A stretch of 64,000 nt of DNA from positions 1 through 64,000 of the forward strand of contig JBFMAK010000003.1 of assembly GCA_040755695.1 (NCBI GenBank), in the 5' to 3' direction. The translations under genes were made by a program, and so were the position numbers. A model generated the notes under the pieces. The model saw nothing but the letters and a program-made list of their open reading frames with translations. It was not told where the DNA came from and made no database searches. Origin of the DNA: Candidatus Diapherotrites archaeon (GTDB lineage: Archaea; Iainarchaeota; Iainarchaeia; Iainarchaeales; 1-14-0-10-31-34). Every line of letters starts with the position of its first letter. Position 1 is the stretch's first letter. Positions 24,944-33,373 of this stretch are shown in pieces.

Positions 24944-25729
24944 TTACTTTCTTTTCTTGCTCATGAACTCATAGAACAAATAATGGTTTGCATATCCTTG
25001 AAAGGAGCCCCACAACTCCTCAGCCTTTTCTTGAATTGAATCAATGCCTGAATGCTTTCCTTGGAAATATATTTCATGCATAGCCCTTTTAATCCATACG
25101 TCCACAGGAAAGGAATCAAGGAAGCCGTAACCAAACAAGCAAATGCATTCAGCTATTTTTCCTCCAATTCCATGGCATTCAAGAAGGAATTCTTTTGTTT
25201 TATCCTTTGAATCAAAATTATAGTCATTCTCTAGAAGAAGTTTTGCAGCGCACTTAAGGTATTTCGCCCTAAAGCCTGCCTTGCATTCCCTTAATTCTGA
25301 CTCTTTAGCCTTAGCAATTGAGTCAATGGAAGGAAATTCATGCAATTCTTCTTTCTTTTCTCCAAACTTTTTCATGAGCAATTGAACTGAATTCCTTATG
25401 TTTGAAATAGAATTATTTGAGCTTAAAACAAAGCAGGCTGCAGCCTCCCAGACAGGGCTTTGGGTTATCCTCATTCCTTCATAGTCTTTCACTGCCTTTT
25501 TCATGAAAGAGTCAAGTGCAATTTTAGAGTAAATTTTTTTGAGGTCGTCTTGAGAACGCAAAGTGAAATTGGCGAATTTCCTGTTATTAGTTTCAATCTT
25601 TCCATTTTCATTCTGCTTTAATTCAATTATTTTTCCCTTCCAAATCCTCTTGAATATTCCGTTTTCTTTTGCCCAAATGAAGTGCGGGGGCTGACCTGAA
25701 AGCATTGTCAAATCAAGGTTTACAAGCAA
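24944..25729 (-). CDS. ogg: 8-oxoguanine DNA glycosylase (Ogg family)
   Basis: It excises 8-oxoguanine from DNA. The 261 residues show the HhH-GPD core: QSPVWEAAACFVLSSNNSI, the hairpin LLECHGIGGKIAECICLF with the catalytic Lys, and the catalytic Asp in SFPVDVWIKRAM. It lies in a run with two small helical genes on the same strand. Confidence 0.94.
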   Translation of the reverse strand: MLVNLDLTMLSGQPPHFIWAKENGIFKRIWKGKIIELKQNENGKIETNNRKFANFTLRSQDDLKKIYSKIALDSFMKKAVKDYEGMRITQSPVWEAAACFVLSSNNSISNIRNSVQLLMKKFGEKKEELHEFPSIDSIAKAKESELRECKAGFRAKYLKCAAKLLLENDYNFDSKDKTKEFLLECHGIGGKIAECICLFGYGFLDSFPVDVWIKRAMHEIYFQGKHSGIDSIQEKAEELWGSFQGYANHYLFYEFMSKKRK

Positions 25730-25735
25730 GAGAAT

Positions 25736-26122
25736 TCACCTGCCAAACCAGAACCTGTCCTTTTCTTTCTTTTTTGCATTGAACTTCTTCATTATCCTGT
25801 CATCAAAGCTCTTGAATTCTTCCCTGCACCACAAAATCCTTAATTCTACTCTGTGAATTTCATCCCTCAACTCTTTTTTCCTTAAAGCATTTTTCTCTAT
25901 TCCCAAAAGAAAGTAAAGCCTTTCAAGCTCCTTCACCTGCAACGGGTAGTCTTTTATTGCAGTCCTCATCCTCAGCCACACATTAGCTCCAAGAATTCCT
26001 GAAACCTTTTTAGGATACTTCTTTCTAACCAATTCCAATTGCTCAAGCAGCTTCTTCTTGTCGTACTTCCTTCTTGAAAGAATTAAGTCAAGCCTCAAAA
26101 AAATTCCTCTCAACCATTTCAA
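25736..26122 (-). CDS. Charged helical protein of unknown function
   Basis: The 128 residues are helical and basic (LLEQLELVRKKYPKKVSG, KELERLYFLLGIEKNALRKK). It overlaps the upstream gene by four bases (ATGA) and ends six bases before the Ogg gene, so the three form an operon. No family recognised. Confidence 0.65.
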   Translation of the reverse strand: MKWLRGIFLRLDLILSRRKYDKKKLLEQLELVRKKYPKKVSGILGANVWLRMRTAIKDYPLQVKELERLYFLLGIEKNALRKKELRDEIHRVELRILWCREEFKSFDDRIMKKFNAKKKEKDRFWFGR

Positions 26123-26508
26123 TGATTTTTAATATTATTTTTTTTCTCTCTGTGCAGTCTCTCCATTTTTGCTTTAAAGAATTCATCGTAAAATCCCAAA
26201 GGCCTTAAAACGCTTTTAGCAAAGCCTTCAACCTTGTTATCAATGGCTCTAAGCTCATGATATTTTTCTTCAATAACTTTTTTTATTTGAGAATGCTTAA
26301 CTGAATGGGGCTTTGTCTTTTCAAGTTCTCTTTTAAGGCGATCACTTGACTCGTGCAAGTAAATCCTTTGAACAATAAACTTTTTTGCATAAAGAAATTT
26401 TTTGTGCTCTAATTCATGGAAACCTTTTTCTTTCACTGCTTTTTTCCATTTCTTTTCTGCCTTATTAATAATACTGAATTTTCTTTGAATGAATTTTCTT
26501 AAAGGCAT
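26119..26508 (-). CDS. Charged helical protein of unknown function
   Basis: A 129-residue basic, coiled-coil-like protein (LKRELEKTKPHSVKHSQIKK; PLGFYDEFFKAKMERLHREK). First gene of the ogg operon; its start lies about 75 bases beyond the 3' end of tRNA-Gln, so it may be transcribed with the tRNA. No family recognised. Confidence 0.65.
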   Translation of the reverse strand: MPLRKFIQRKFSIINKAEKKWKKAVKEKGFHELEHKKFLYAKKFIVQRIYLHESSDRLKRELEKTKPHSVKHSQIKKVIEEKYHELRAIDNKVEGFAKSVLRPLGFYDEFFKAKMERLHREKKNNIKNH

Positions 26509-26526
26509 TTTGCACTTCCCTTTTTT

Positions 26527-26557
26527 TGAATTAATGGCCCCGAGGAAATTTGAGCCT
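26527..26557 (-). repeat. Degenerate copy of the tRNA-Gln 3' end
   Basis: About 25 bases beyond tRNA-Gln the minus strand reads CAAATTTCCTCGGGGCCA, close to the tRNA's own GAATCTCCTCGGGGCTA. It looks like a decayed second copy of the T-arm and acceptor end, as left by integration into a tRNA gene or by a tandem duplication. Confidence 0.45.
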
Positions 26558-26582
26558 GCTGGTTCAAAAACCTCGCGTCTGA

Positions 26583-26856
26583 TAGCCCCGAGGAGATTCG
26601 AACTCCTGTCTCAGGGTCTCTCCCCCTTCTTTTCTTTCCAAAAGAAAAGAAGTGGTAAGCTATCCCAAGAAAAGAAAGGTTGGTTGCCCAAAAAAGAAAA
26701 GGGAGCTTAAATAATTTTTGAATTTTGCACAACTCTTCTTTTTGGAAAGCCAGCCAACCCTTTTTCTTTTGGATGGCCTGGAGACTTTTCTTTTTCGGGA
26801 AAAAGAAAAGTCTTAGGTCCAAAGCCCTGCATCCTTGGCCTCTAGACTACGGGGCT
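26583..26856 (-). tRNA. tRNA-Gln (UUG) with a ~200-nt intron
   Basis: Acceptor strands AGCCCCG/CGGGGCT with discriminator A close the gene. The anticodon stem is CAGGG/CCCTG and the loop C-T-TTG-G-A gives anticodon UUG. The exon break falls after base 37, the standard archaeal position; the intron is about 26618-26818. The intron begins with a 14-bp perfect hairpin (AGACTTTTCTTTTT / AAAAAGAAAAGTCT) and ends with another (CTTCTTTTCTTT / AAAGAAAAGAAG). It is far longer than usual archaeal tRNA introns and is homologous to the one in tRNA-Glu at 46198. Confidence 0.9.
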
Positions 26857-27008
26857 GTTTGTGATGCAATAAAAATTTGTTCTGCATACATTTAAATTGC
26901 TTTTCGTGGAATAGATTGTTATGGTTTCAAGAAGGGATTTACGGATTCTGCTGCAGGAATTTTAATTCTATTTCTAACGAATTGGTTAGCCATGAATTTG
27001 CTGGTTAT

Positions 27009-27080
27009 GGGAGGGTGGCGCAGTGGTAGCGCAATCGGCTGATAACCGATAGGTCATGGGTCCGAGTCCCATCCTTCCCA
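27009..27080 (+). tRNA. tRNA-Ile (GAU)
   Basis: A complete cloverleaf: acceptor GGGAGGG/CCTTCCC, D-arm GCGC...GCGC, anticodon stem ATCGG/CCGAT around CTGATAA (anticodon GAU), T-arm ATGGG/CCCAT with loop TCCGAGT. Two C of the CCA end follow. No intron. A T-run directly downstream may terminate it. Confidence 0.95.
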
Positions 27081-27168
27081 CCTTTTTTTATTTTTTGTTT
27101 CGTCGATTCACGTTTGGCTTGATTTTTATTTTTATTGCATTGACTTAATTTTCAGAGAGTTGGTTTTT

Positions 27169-27606
27169 TTGAGACTGTATCTTGATTCCAATGTCTTCAT
27201 TTCTCTTGTGCGCGAAGAAATCAACGGAAGCTTAAATATATTGTTCAAGGACACAGAGCTGTTTCTCTCGATTTGTTCAAAAAAGAATTTTTCATTGCTT
27301 CTTTCTTATTGGTTCTTTAAAGAAATAGAAAAATCAGTTTTTCTTCAAAAAGAGGAAGTGGTTGAATTACTGAAAAGTAATTATGCCGTTTTGATTCAAG
27401 AAATTAAGAGAGGAAAAGGATATTACCTTGAAATGAAAAATATAGCTAGAGAAACAGGAATTCGTTTTGGAGACGCTTTGCATATTGCAATAGCACTTGA
27501 CTCTAAGGCAGACTTAATTGTTTCCTGGAACAAAAAAGATTTCCTTAAAGCCAGAAGCCTGATAAATTGTTTGAACCCAAAAGAATTCATTGAGGAGTTC
27601 ACTTAA
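27169..27606 (+). CDS. PIN-domain toxin
   Basis: The 145-residue product shows PIN acidic positions (LYLDSNVFISLV, a Glu in FKEIEK, FGDALHIAIALD, IVSWNKKDF). PIN proteins are ribonucleases. TTG 27169 follows a GAGAGTTGGTTTTT leader shared with the PIN gene at 11680; a TTG three codons earlier is possible. It converges on an RHH gene with a 4-base overlap, repeating the arrangement at 11680-12358. Confidence 0.82.
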   Translation: MRLYLDSNVFISLVREEINGSLNILFKDTELFLSICSKKNFSLLLSYWFFKEIEKSVFLQKEEVVELLKSNYAVLIQEIKRGKGYYLEMKNIARETGIRFGDALHIAIALDSKADLIVSWNKKDFLKARSLINCLNPKEFIEEFT

Positions 27607-27875
27607 GCATATTTTAATGCCAGCTTATCTCTTTCTTCTTGTGTTAAGTGATGGTATCGTTTAATCTTTTTCCTGAGCTTTAATGTTGCCTTGTGAACTC
27701 TCTTCATCTCTTCCTCTAAACCCATCAGCTGAATTATCCTCTGCCTTTCGGCATCCCTCAAGAACTCGCTTTTGGAATGATAGGCTTCAGTTTTCTCTAT
27801 CGTCCTATCCACTAATTTAGCGAAGCCTGGCTCAGCAGAGAAACTCATTATTGTCTTTCCTTTAGAGTTAACCAT
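27603..27875 (-). CDS. Ribbon-helix-helix antitoxin-like protein
   Basis: ATG 27875 gives 90 residues. TIMSFSAEPGFAKLVDRTIE and SKSEFLRDAERQRI form an RHH fold; the C-terminal helix is charged (KRVHKATLKLRKKIKRYHHL). A perfect inverted repeat lies directly upstream of the start and is a likely autoregulatory operator. Convergent with the PIN gene. Confidence 0.75.
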   Translation of the reverse strand: MVNSKGKTIMSFSAEPGFAKLVDRTIEKTEAYHSKSEFLRDAERQRIIQLMGLEEEMKRVHKATLKLRKKIKRYHHLTQEERDKLALKYA

Positions 27876-27903
27876 AAAACAGTAATTCCATGAAAACTGT
27901 TTT
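27876..27903 (-). promoter_or_regulatory. Operator palindrome at the RHH start
   Basis: AAAACAGT (27876-27883) and ACTGTTTT (27896-27903) form a perfect 8-bp inverted repeat with a 12-base spacer, abutting the ATG and overlapping the expected transcription start; a TATA-like TTATTAAAA lies just upstream on the minus strand. This suits repression by the RHH protein itself. Confidence 0.6.
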
Positions 27904-27972
27904 AATAATATGCTATTAAAACCCAATAACTAATTAAAAAACAAAAAGAAAAAGAAAGAAAGGAATTGCTTT

Positions 27973-28422
27973 TTAAGTGCAGATTCCAATCAATGGCTTG
28001 TCGCCTTTCTGGGTTTTTCCTGCAATGCCAGGGCTGTCATAGGTTATTACTACATCAAAGCTGTATCTTGAACTTGAAGCGCAAGTCAAAGCTGCTGAAC
28101 CGTTTGCCGTCCAAGTGCTTCCACCTGCAACATTCTGGTCTGGTATAGTAAGAGCAGTTTCTCCAAGGCTTATTTCCTTTAATTCCATTCTCCCGGAAGT
28201 CATGTTCTGCAATACAATTGATTGGGCTGTCGAGCCGACCTTCCAGTCTGTAATGCTCCATGGGGCTGCTGCCGCCCAATAAGTTTTAGATTGCTGTTCG
28301 GAAATTCCTCCGCCTAATCCTGGAACCCAGCCCATTATGCCTACAACCACTAAGGCAATCACTATTACCACTGCAAGAATAATCAGGTACTCTGTTGTTC
28401 CTTGAGCTTTAAAGTTAAGCAT
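27973..28422 (-). CDS. Type IV pilin-like protein with class III signal peptide
   Basis: The 149 residues start with a class III signal (LNFKAQGTTEYLIILAVVIV): processing by an EppA-type peptidase would leave the QGTTEYL helix at the N-terminus. The rest is a small beta-rich domain ending in cysteines (LTCASSSRYS; GICT). It lies downstream of the secretion ATPase and platform genes and is the best candidate for the major pilin. Confidence 0.88.
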   Translation of the reverse strand: MLNFKAQGTTEYLIILAVVIVIALVVVGIMGWVPGLGGGISEQQSKTYWAAAAPWSITDWKVGSTAQSIVLQNMTSGRMELKEISLGETALTIPDQNVAGGSTWTANGSAALTCASSSRYSFDVVITYDSPGIAGKTQKGDKPLIGICT

Positions 28423-28511
28423 TCTTTAATTCCTCCTTTTCAATTTTATTACAATAAAAAACATTAATTGATTATAATAATTGTTTTAGGGTTTAAATTC
28501 CTTTGCTTTTT

Positions 28512-29531
28512 TCAACCCAAAACAGAAAGCAGCGAGGAAATAATTTCCTTGAACACAAAGAACAGTATGACTGAAGAGACAAGCATTGGAAGAAAATACT
28601 TCAATCCATTCTTTGTCTTGCCTTCTGCTATTACCCCTACAAAAATGCTTGCAAGCAAGGCGTTCCCTGCCAGTAGAATTAATGAAGCGTAGAACATGAA
28701 TTGAGTGGAAATATTAATTTTTGAGTTAAGGAATCCTGTTGCAAGGCCTGGAGTTGAAGAAAGGCCTGAGGAAGTATTCTGGGCCTGAATTGACTGGATC
28801 ATTGAAAGGAACTGCAATGAGATTGAAAGAAGCAATGGCGTTGCAATTACAATAATGAACGCAACAAAAATAATGTACATGCGGGTGCTTGAAACTAATT
28901 CCTTCTTCATTTCCTGTGTCTTGACTAAATCATCTGAACTTGACTCAAGAAGCCTTGTTATGTGGCCTCCGGAGATCATTCCTTGAACGAAAAAAGAAAC
29001 AAATTCTTTCAGGACCTTTGAATTAATCCTTTTCGCCAGTTCCCCCAAAGCTTCATTGAATGATTCTGTGCCTAAGCTCTTGGAGGTTGCAGCCTTGATT
29101 TCTTCGTTGAGCGGGCCAAACTCGTTTCTTGCGCTTGAACGGAAGGCAGCAAAAGGAGTCATGCCAGAGCGCAGGTTAGAAGAAAGCAATGAAAGGAAGT
29201 CAGGAAGGATTGCCTCAACCCTTTTAGTCCTGTCCTCAATTACATAATAAACGTGCAGGTAATACAGAACTGCAATCAAAACGAAAAAAATTATCGCAAA
29301 AAAAATTGAAAGAATTAATGGAACCAAAAAAGAGGCAAAGTCAATTAAGGCAAAGTATTTGAATAAAGTCCAAGGCAGAAGGAACCCAATAAAAGCAAAA
29401 AGAATTGCAACAAAAATTTTTTGGCCAAGCCATCCATCAAAGTCTTGAGTTGAGCCAGAGAAGTCATACAATTTTTTGGCCCACTCCATTCTCTTGCGCG
29501 GGAAGAGCCTGGAAAAAGAAGAATACTTCAT
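28512..29531 (-). CDS. Pilus assembly platform protein, TadC/ArlJ-like (T2SSF)
   Basis: A 339-residue membrane protein. The cytoplasmic T2SSF domain (about residues 100-220) has LPDFLSLLSSNLRSGMTPF and LNEALGELAKRI-like elements; three C-terminal and two N-terminal membrane segments flank it. It would form the membrane platform that the ATPase drives. It overlaps the second platform gene by ATGA. Confidence 0.9.
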   Translation of the reverse strand: MKYSSFSRLFPRKRMEWAKKLYDFSGSTQDFDGWLGQKIFVAILFAFIGFLLPWTLFKYFALIDFASFLVPLILSIFFAIIFFVLIAVLYYLHVYYVIEDRTKRVEAILPDFLSLLSSNLRSGMTPFAAFRSSARNEFGPLNEEIKAATSKSLGTESFNEALGELAKRINSKVLKEFVSFFVQGMISGGHITRLLESSSDDLVKTQEMKKELVSSTRMYIIFVAFIIVIATPLLLSISLQFLSMIQSIQAQNTSSGLSSTPGLATGFLNSKINISTQFMFYASLILLAGNALLASIFVGVIAEGKTKNGLKYFLPMLVSSVILFFVFKEIISSLLSVLG

Positions 29532-30421
29532 GAGACCATCACCCTTGGCACCCTGCTCTTAATGAATCCAATCAGGATTATTTGAACAATAAAAGCAAAA
29601 CCTATGATCATTGCAATATGAATTTCACCAATATTTGTTCCGCCGAAGGAAGAGAGAACAATAAGGAATGTAACGCCCAAAGTTGGAAGTGCTGCAGCCA
29701 ATAACATGTAAATCAGAATCCATAAATTTAGTTCAGCAGCATAATTCTTTATTGCCCTGAACTGGTTGTTATTAAGGGTCTCAACAACAGAAGAGACAGC
29801 AGAAGAAAGGCTTGCTCCGCTCTTCAGAGAAGACATCAACTGCCATGTTGTTTTCCTCAAGTAATCAGATTTAGTCCTTAAAGCCATCCTCTCGAAAGCC
29901 TTTAATTCAGAAACACCAGAAGAAATGTCTTGAACTAACAACTCCAATTCCTTTGACACTAAACCGTAAGAGCCCTTGCTTGCATTCTTTATTGCCTCAA
30001 AAAGCGAAACACCAGAAGAAACCTGAATTAAAATGCTCTTCAAAGCAAAAATCAGGTCCTGGTCTATTTCCGCTGCAATCTTTCCAGAAATAATTTTAGG
30101 ATAAAATAAATGTAAAAGCAAAAAAACAAGAAAGAAAGCAAAACCAATAATTAAATTTAATGGAAAGACGCCCTGCAGTGAAGCATTTTTTGCGAATAAA
30201 AGAACTGAAATCAAAGCAAAGAAAATTATTCCGTACAAGAGGGCGGAAAAAAATGAGAGAGTACAGTAGTCTTCTGCCCCCAATTCAATTCCAGCCTTGC
30301 TTAAGTCATATTTCAGACCGTAAAAGAGGGAAGAAATCCTTCTTCCAATGAAATTAAATCTTTTGAATTTCTCTCCTTTCTCTAAAGAAAAAAGCATGAA
30401 TTTAATCCTCATAACCACCAC
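29528..30421 (-). CDS. Pilus assembly platform protein, TadB/ArlJ-like (T2SSF)
   Basis: The 297 residues contain a T2SSF domain (LIFALKSILIQVSSGVSLFE; MSSLKSGASLSSAVSSV) between membrane helices near residues 50-105 and 225-290. Paired TadB/TadC genes are usual in Tad and many archaeal pili. It lies ten bases after the ATPase gene. Confidence 0.9.
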   Translation of the reverse strand: MVVMRIKFMLFSLEKGEKFKRFNFIGRRISSLFYGLKYDLSKAGIELGAEDYCTLSFFSALLYGIIFFALISVLLFAKNASLQGVFPLNLIIGFAFFLVFLLLHLFYPKIISGKIAAEIDQDLIFALKSILIQVSSGVSLFEAIKNASKGSYGLVSKELELLVQDISSGVSELKAFERMALRTKSDYLRKTTWQLMSSLKSGASLSSAVSSVVETLNNNQFRAIKNYAAELNLWILIYMLLAAALPTLGVTFLIVLSSFGGTNIGEIHIAMIIGFAFIVQIILIGFIKSRVPRVMVS

Positions 30422-30430
30422 AAAAAAAAA

Positions 30431-32128
30431 TTAAAGCTTTGAGAAAGCTCTGCCTTCAAAGGCAGCTTTTTTTATTGTCTCAGGCTCAGAATAAAACAAC
30501 TTCATTACATTGCCTACATCATTCAATTCAAACATTTTTTGCTCCAGCATCCATTCAAGAACCCTCTTCCTGTCCTCCAATTCAGAATTTATTTCCTGTT
30601 CAGTCATTCCTGTATGCAAGTTCAATTCACTGTAAAGCTTTGCAGGCTCATTCACCTTCTCCCATGCATCCTCTCTCGGCCTCCACCTGAAAATAGTGTT
30701 AACGCTCAATTGCCCTGGAGAAACACCAGACTCAATCTCTGATAGCTCAAAAGTCCTTCTCCTGTTAGTTTTCCTGTCCCTGTACTGCACTAGAACCAGA
30801 TGCAATGCTTCTACCTCCAAAGGAGGAATTTCAATTGGTGACTCTAACAACCTTCTGATTACTTGAGTGCCAGAGTCAGCGTGAATTGTGCTGTACACTG
30901 AATGGCCTGTGTGCATTGCCTCAAAGAGAACTTCAGCCTCCTTCCTCTGCCTCATTTCCCCTAAAACAATACGGTCAGGCCTCATTCTGAGAGAAGACAT
31001 CATCAAATCAAACATGCTTATCTCCCCTAATCCTTCAGGGTTAGCATTCCTTGTAGTCAAAGCAACCCAATTCCATTTAAGGTATTCGGGAAGCATGAGC
31101 TCCCTTACATCCTCAATAGTAATAATCCTGTGATAATTCGGAATCAGAGCACACAAAGTGTTTAAGGCAGAAGTCTTTCCTGAGGCTGTTGAACCTGCAA
31201 CCATCAAATTCATTTCGTACTGAATTGAAAGCCATAAGAGAGCAGCAATATCCGAATTCATTGTGTGCCTTTCAGGCTCAATAAAATCAATTACAGTCCA
31301 AGGCTTTCTTGCAAACTTCCTTATAGTAATAGTGTTCCCATAACTGGAAACAGGATAAAGTGTAGCATTCACCCTGTCGCCTGAAACAAGGTGAGCATCA
31401 AGGATTGGAGCAAGATTTGTTATCTCCCTTCCAACCTTTCTCCCTATCTGCGAGCTGTAATTGAATATTTCCTCTTCAGTGAACAATTGAAGATTGGACT
31501 TCATCCAGCCGAACTCTCTGTGGTACACTGCAATCGGGGTAGCAGAAGAATTAATTACAATTTCCTCCAGGAAATTGTCCGCCATCAACAACTCCATGTC
31601 CCCTATGCCGTACATTGAGTGAATCATGTAGCCTGAAAGCTCGTTCAATAATAATTCGCCCTGAAAATAGTCTCCCAACTCTTTTTTTATTGTATAAAAG
31701 AATTTTTCCTTTAAGGCCTTTGCCCTTTTTTCGTCTGTAATCTCCTCTACCTCTACAGGAATCTTCCTTGCAATATGCTCCTTTATCTCCTCTAAGAACG
31801 CTTCAGTGTAAGGGCACGGCCTGTCAATGAAAATGTCATAGAAAGGCCTTCTATCAGAAGAATCCTCAATTATCTTCACTTCAGCTGAAATGAAGTCGCT
31901 TGAAACCCTGTAAGAAGAAAGAATATTTCCCTGCACCTTCTTCTCCTTGCGCCATTCAAGCTTCTGCTTCAATTTAATGTGGGGCTTGGAGAAAATATTC
32001 GAAGGATACATTAATTCAAGCAAACCCTTCTTCTCTAAAACCTTTGCTGTCTTCTCTATTAATTCCCTCTTCCAGTCCAGCTTTTTCTCTATCTCTTCCA
32101 GTTCAAGTGCCTTGCCTTTCTCGAGCAA
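30431..32128 (-). CDS. Secretion/pilus ATPase, TadA/VirB11/ArlI family
   Basis: The 565-residue cytoplasmic ATPase shows Walker A (AGSTASGKTSALNTL), the Asp box (IITIEDVREL), Walker B (MRPDRIVLGEMR) and the His box (MHTGHSVYSTIHADS). The N-terminal 50 residues look like a winged helix whose first helix (KITELAELLEKG) begins upstream of TTG 32128; the frame is open to a TAG at about 32168-32170 and an ATT at 32158 sits five bases from GGTGGGAG, so the real start may be this ATT. Confidence 0.94.
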   Translation of the reverse strand: MLEKGKALELEEIEKKLDWKRELIEKTAKVLEKKGLLELMYPSNIFSKPHIKLKQKLEWRKEKKVQGNILSSYRVSSDFISAEVKIIEDSSDRRPFYDIFIDRPCPYTEAFLEEIKEHIARKIPVEVEEITDEKRAKALKEKFFYTIKKELGDYFQGELLLNELSGYMIHSMYGIGDMELLMADNFLEEIVINSSATPIAVYHREFGWMKSNLQLFTEEEIFNYSSQIGRKVGREITNLAPILDAHLVSGDRVNATLYPVSSYGNTITIRKFARKPWTVIDFIEPERHTMNSDIAALLWLSIQYEMNLMVAGSTASGKTSALNTLCALIPNYHRIITIEDVRELMLPEYLKWNWVALTTRNANPEGLGEISMFDLMMSSLRMRPDRIVLGEMRQRKEAEVLFEAMHTGHSVYSTIHADSGTQVIRRLLESPIEIPPLEVEALHLVLVQYRDRKTNRRRTFELSEIESGVSPGQLSVNTIFRWRPREDAWEKVNEPAKLYSELNLHTGMTEQEINSELEDRKRVLEWMLEQKMFELNDVGNVMKLFYSEPETIKKAAFEGRAFSKL

Positions 32129-32248
32129 TTCAGCCAGTTCAGTTATCTTAGTCTTAATTCTCCCACCCTAAATGCTTCGCGCTATAAAATTATTCAATTA
32201 TTCTTAATAAACCTAATGCAGAAAAAGAAAAAAATAAATCAAGGCGAA

Positions 32249-32282
32249 ACATTTAAATAAACTTATTATATCAATTGATATA
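32249..32282 (+). promoter_or_regulatory. Promoter and 16-bp operator of a toxin-antitoxin-like module
   Basis: A TATA box ACATTTAAATAAAC (32249-32262) is followed by a perfect 16-bp palindrome TATATCAATTGATATA (32267-32282) ending 10 bases before the next ATG. Its place at the transcription start suits autoregulation. Confidence 0.6.
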
Positions 32283-32292
32283 GTGCTGTTTT

Positions 32293-32583
32293 ATGGCTTC
32301 AACTCTGACTGTATTTAAGCCTTCTAATATTCTTCGCTATCCAAGGCTGGATACTGTTTTAATGGTGGAAGAGGCAATCCATAAAGCAAAAGAGTATCCC
32401 ACGAAGGCTGAATTGTACAGGAGCCTTCCTAAAAAGACCATGTACCAAACATTCAAACTAATTCTTGACTATCTGGAGTACTCCGGCAAGATTTTCATCG
32501 CCAAAGACGGATCAATAATTTGGATCTGGGACCCCGAAGGAGTCAGAAAATTGCTGGACAAAAAGCATTTGGTGGTTAGGTGA
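32293..32583 (+). CDS. Winged-helix-like protein, probable antitoxin of a RelE-type module
   Basis: The 96 residues contain a probable winged helix (TKAELYRSLPKKTMYQTFKL; ILDYLEYSGKIFIAKDGSII). A gene in this position, directly upstream of and overlapping a RelE-like toxin frame and behind a palindromic operator, is most simply an antitoxin. It is oriented against the surrounding pilus genes. Confidence 0.65.
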   Translation: MASTLTVFKPSNILRYPRLDTVLMVEEAIHKAKEYPTKAELYRSLPKKTMYQTFKLILDYLEYSGKIFIAKDGSIIWIWDPEGVRKLLDKKHLVVR

Positions 32584-32925
32584 AAAAGCATGACAACAGA
32601 GAAAAAATTGTTATTTTCATCGATGACATAACCAAGGAATCTTTTGATAAGCTTAAAACAGGAAAGTTTGAAGACAGACAACTTTACGAGTTTATTGATA
32701 AGGCAATTGATGACTTAAAAGAAAACCCTTTTGTGGGAATCCATATTCCCAAGAAAAATTGGCCAAAAGAATACATTCAAAAATATGGAATCAACAATCT
32801 CTGGAAATATGATTTGCCTAACGGGAAGATTAATTTATACAATTAAAGGCACTGAAATAGAAATACTTTCAGTAATACTGGACTGGTTTGAACACAAAGA
32901 ATACGAAAGAAAATTCAAGTATTAA
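32580..32925 (+). pseudogene. RelE/ParE-type toxin gene broken by a frameshift
   Basis: GTG 32580 opens IVIFIDDITKESFDKLK ... DDLKENPFVGIHIPK ... YGINNLWKYDLPNG and then runs out of frame at a TAA (32844-32846). The next frame supplies exactly the missing end: RLIYTIKGTEIEILSVILDW and FEHKEYERKFKY. In intact relatives the join reads LPN-x-WRLIYSIKG, so a one- or two-base indel near 32821-32830 has broken the gene. RelE-type toxins cut mRNA on the ribosome; this copy should be inactive unless frameshifting occurs. Confidence 0.75.
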
Positions 32926-32939
32926 ATTCTACTATTGAG

Positions 32940-33363
32940 CTACCATCCGCCGGCACTGCAGATCTTCTGCCAGTTACAATTAGAAATATTAAAATCAGGG
33001 TTCCATTTTTTTAATTCATCATTGCAGTCTCTTTTTTTAGAAAACAAGTAAATTTGGCAAATTTCGCTACCAGACTCATTATAAAAAAAAATTTGCATTG
33101 AATCAGTTGCATTTTTAGTATCTCTTGTTTTTTTATACAGGGTTATTCCTCCAAGAACACATTTTTCAAGTTTCATTAATTCATTAGTTTCAATCTCAAA
33201 ATTTGAAATCTTAGAAAATGTGCATAATTTTTTTTTCTACTTCGTTGGGGGTTATTTGGAATACTATTTGTGGTTTATTTAGCCCTCCAATCAAAATTGC
33301 AAGTATAATTACAATTATTACCGCCAAAATAATGATTGCAATTTTTTTATTAATAAACTTCAT
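32940..33363 (-). pseudogene. Membrane-anchored small protein gene split at a T4 run
   Basis: ATG 33363 opens 50 codons with an N-terminal membrane helix (KKIAIIILAVIIVIILAILI) and stops at TAA 33211-33213. Shifting by one base in the T4 run (33215-33218, A4 on the plus strand) restores a frame that continues through ISNFEIETNELMKLEKCVLG to a Cys-containing end (NCNWQKICSAGGW). The whole would be a ~140-residue anchored extracytoplasmic protein in the pilus gene run. Could be decay, phase variation or a read error. Confidence 0.6.
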
Positions 33364-33373
33364 TACTCAATCA

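Noticed and set aside
26499-26822. 107-residue minus-strand open frame across tRNA-Gln
   Set aside because: It reads through the tRNA and its intron hairpins; composition reflects A/T runs, not a homing endonuclease.
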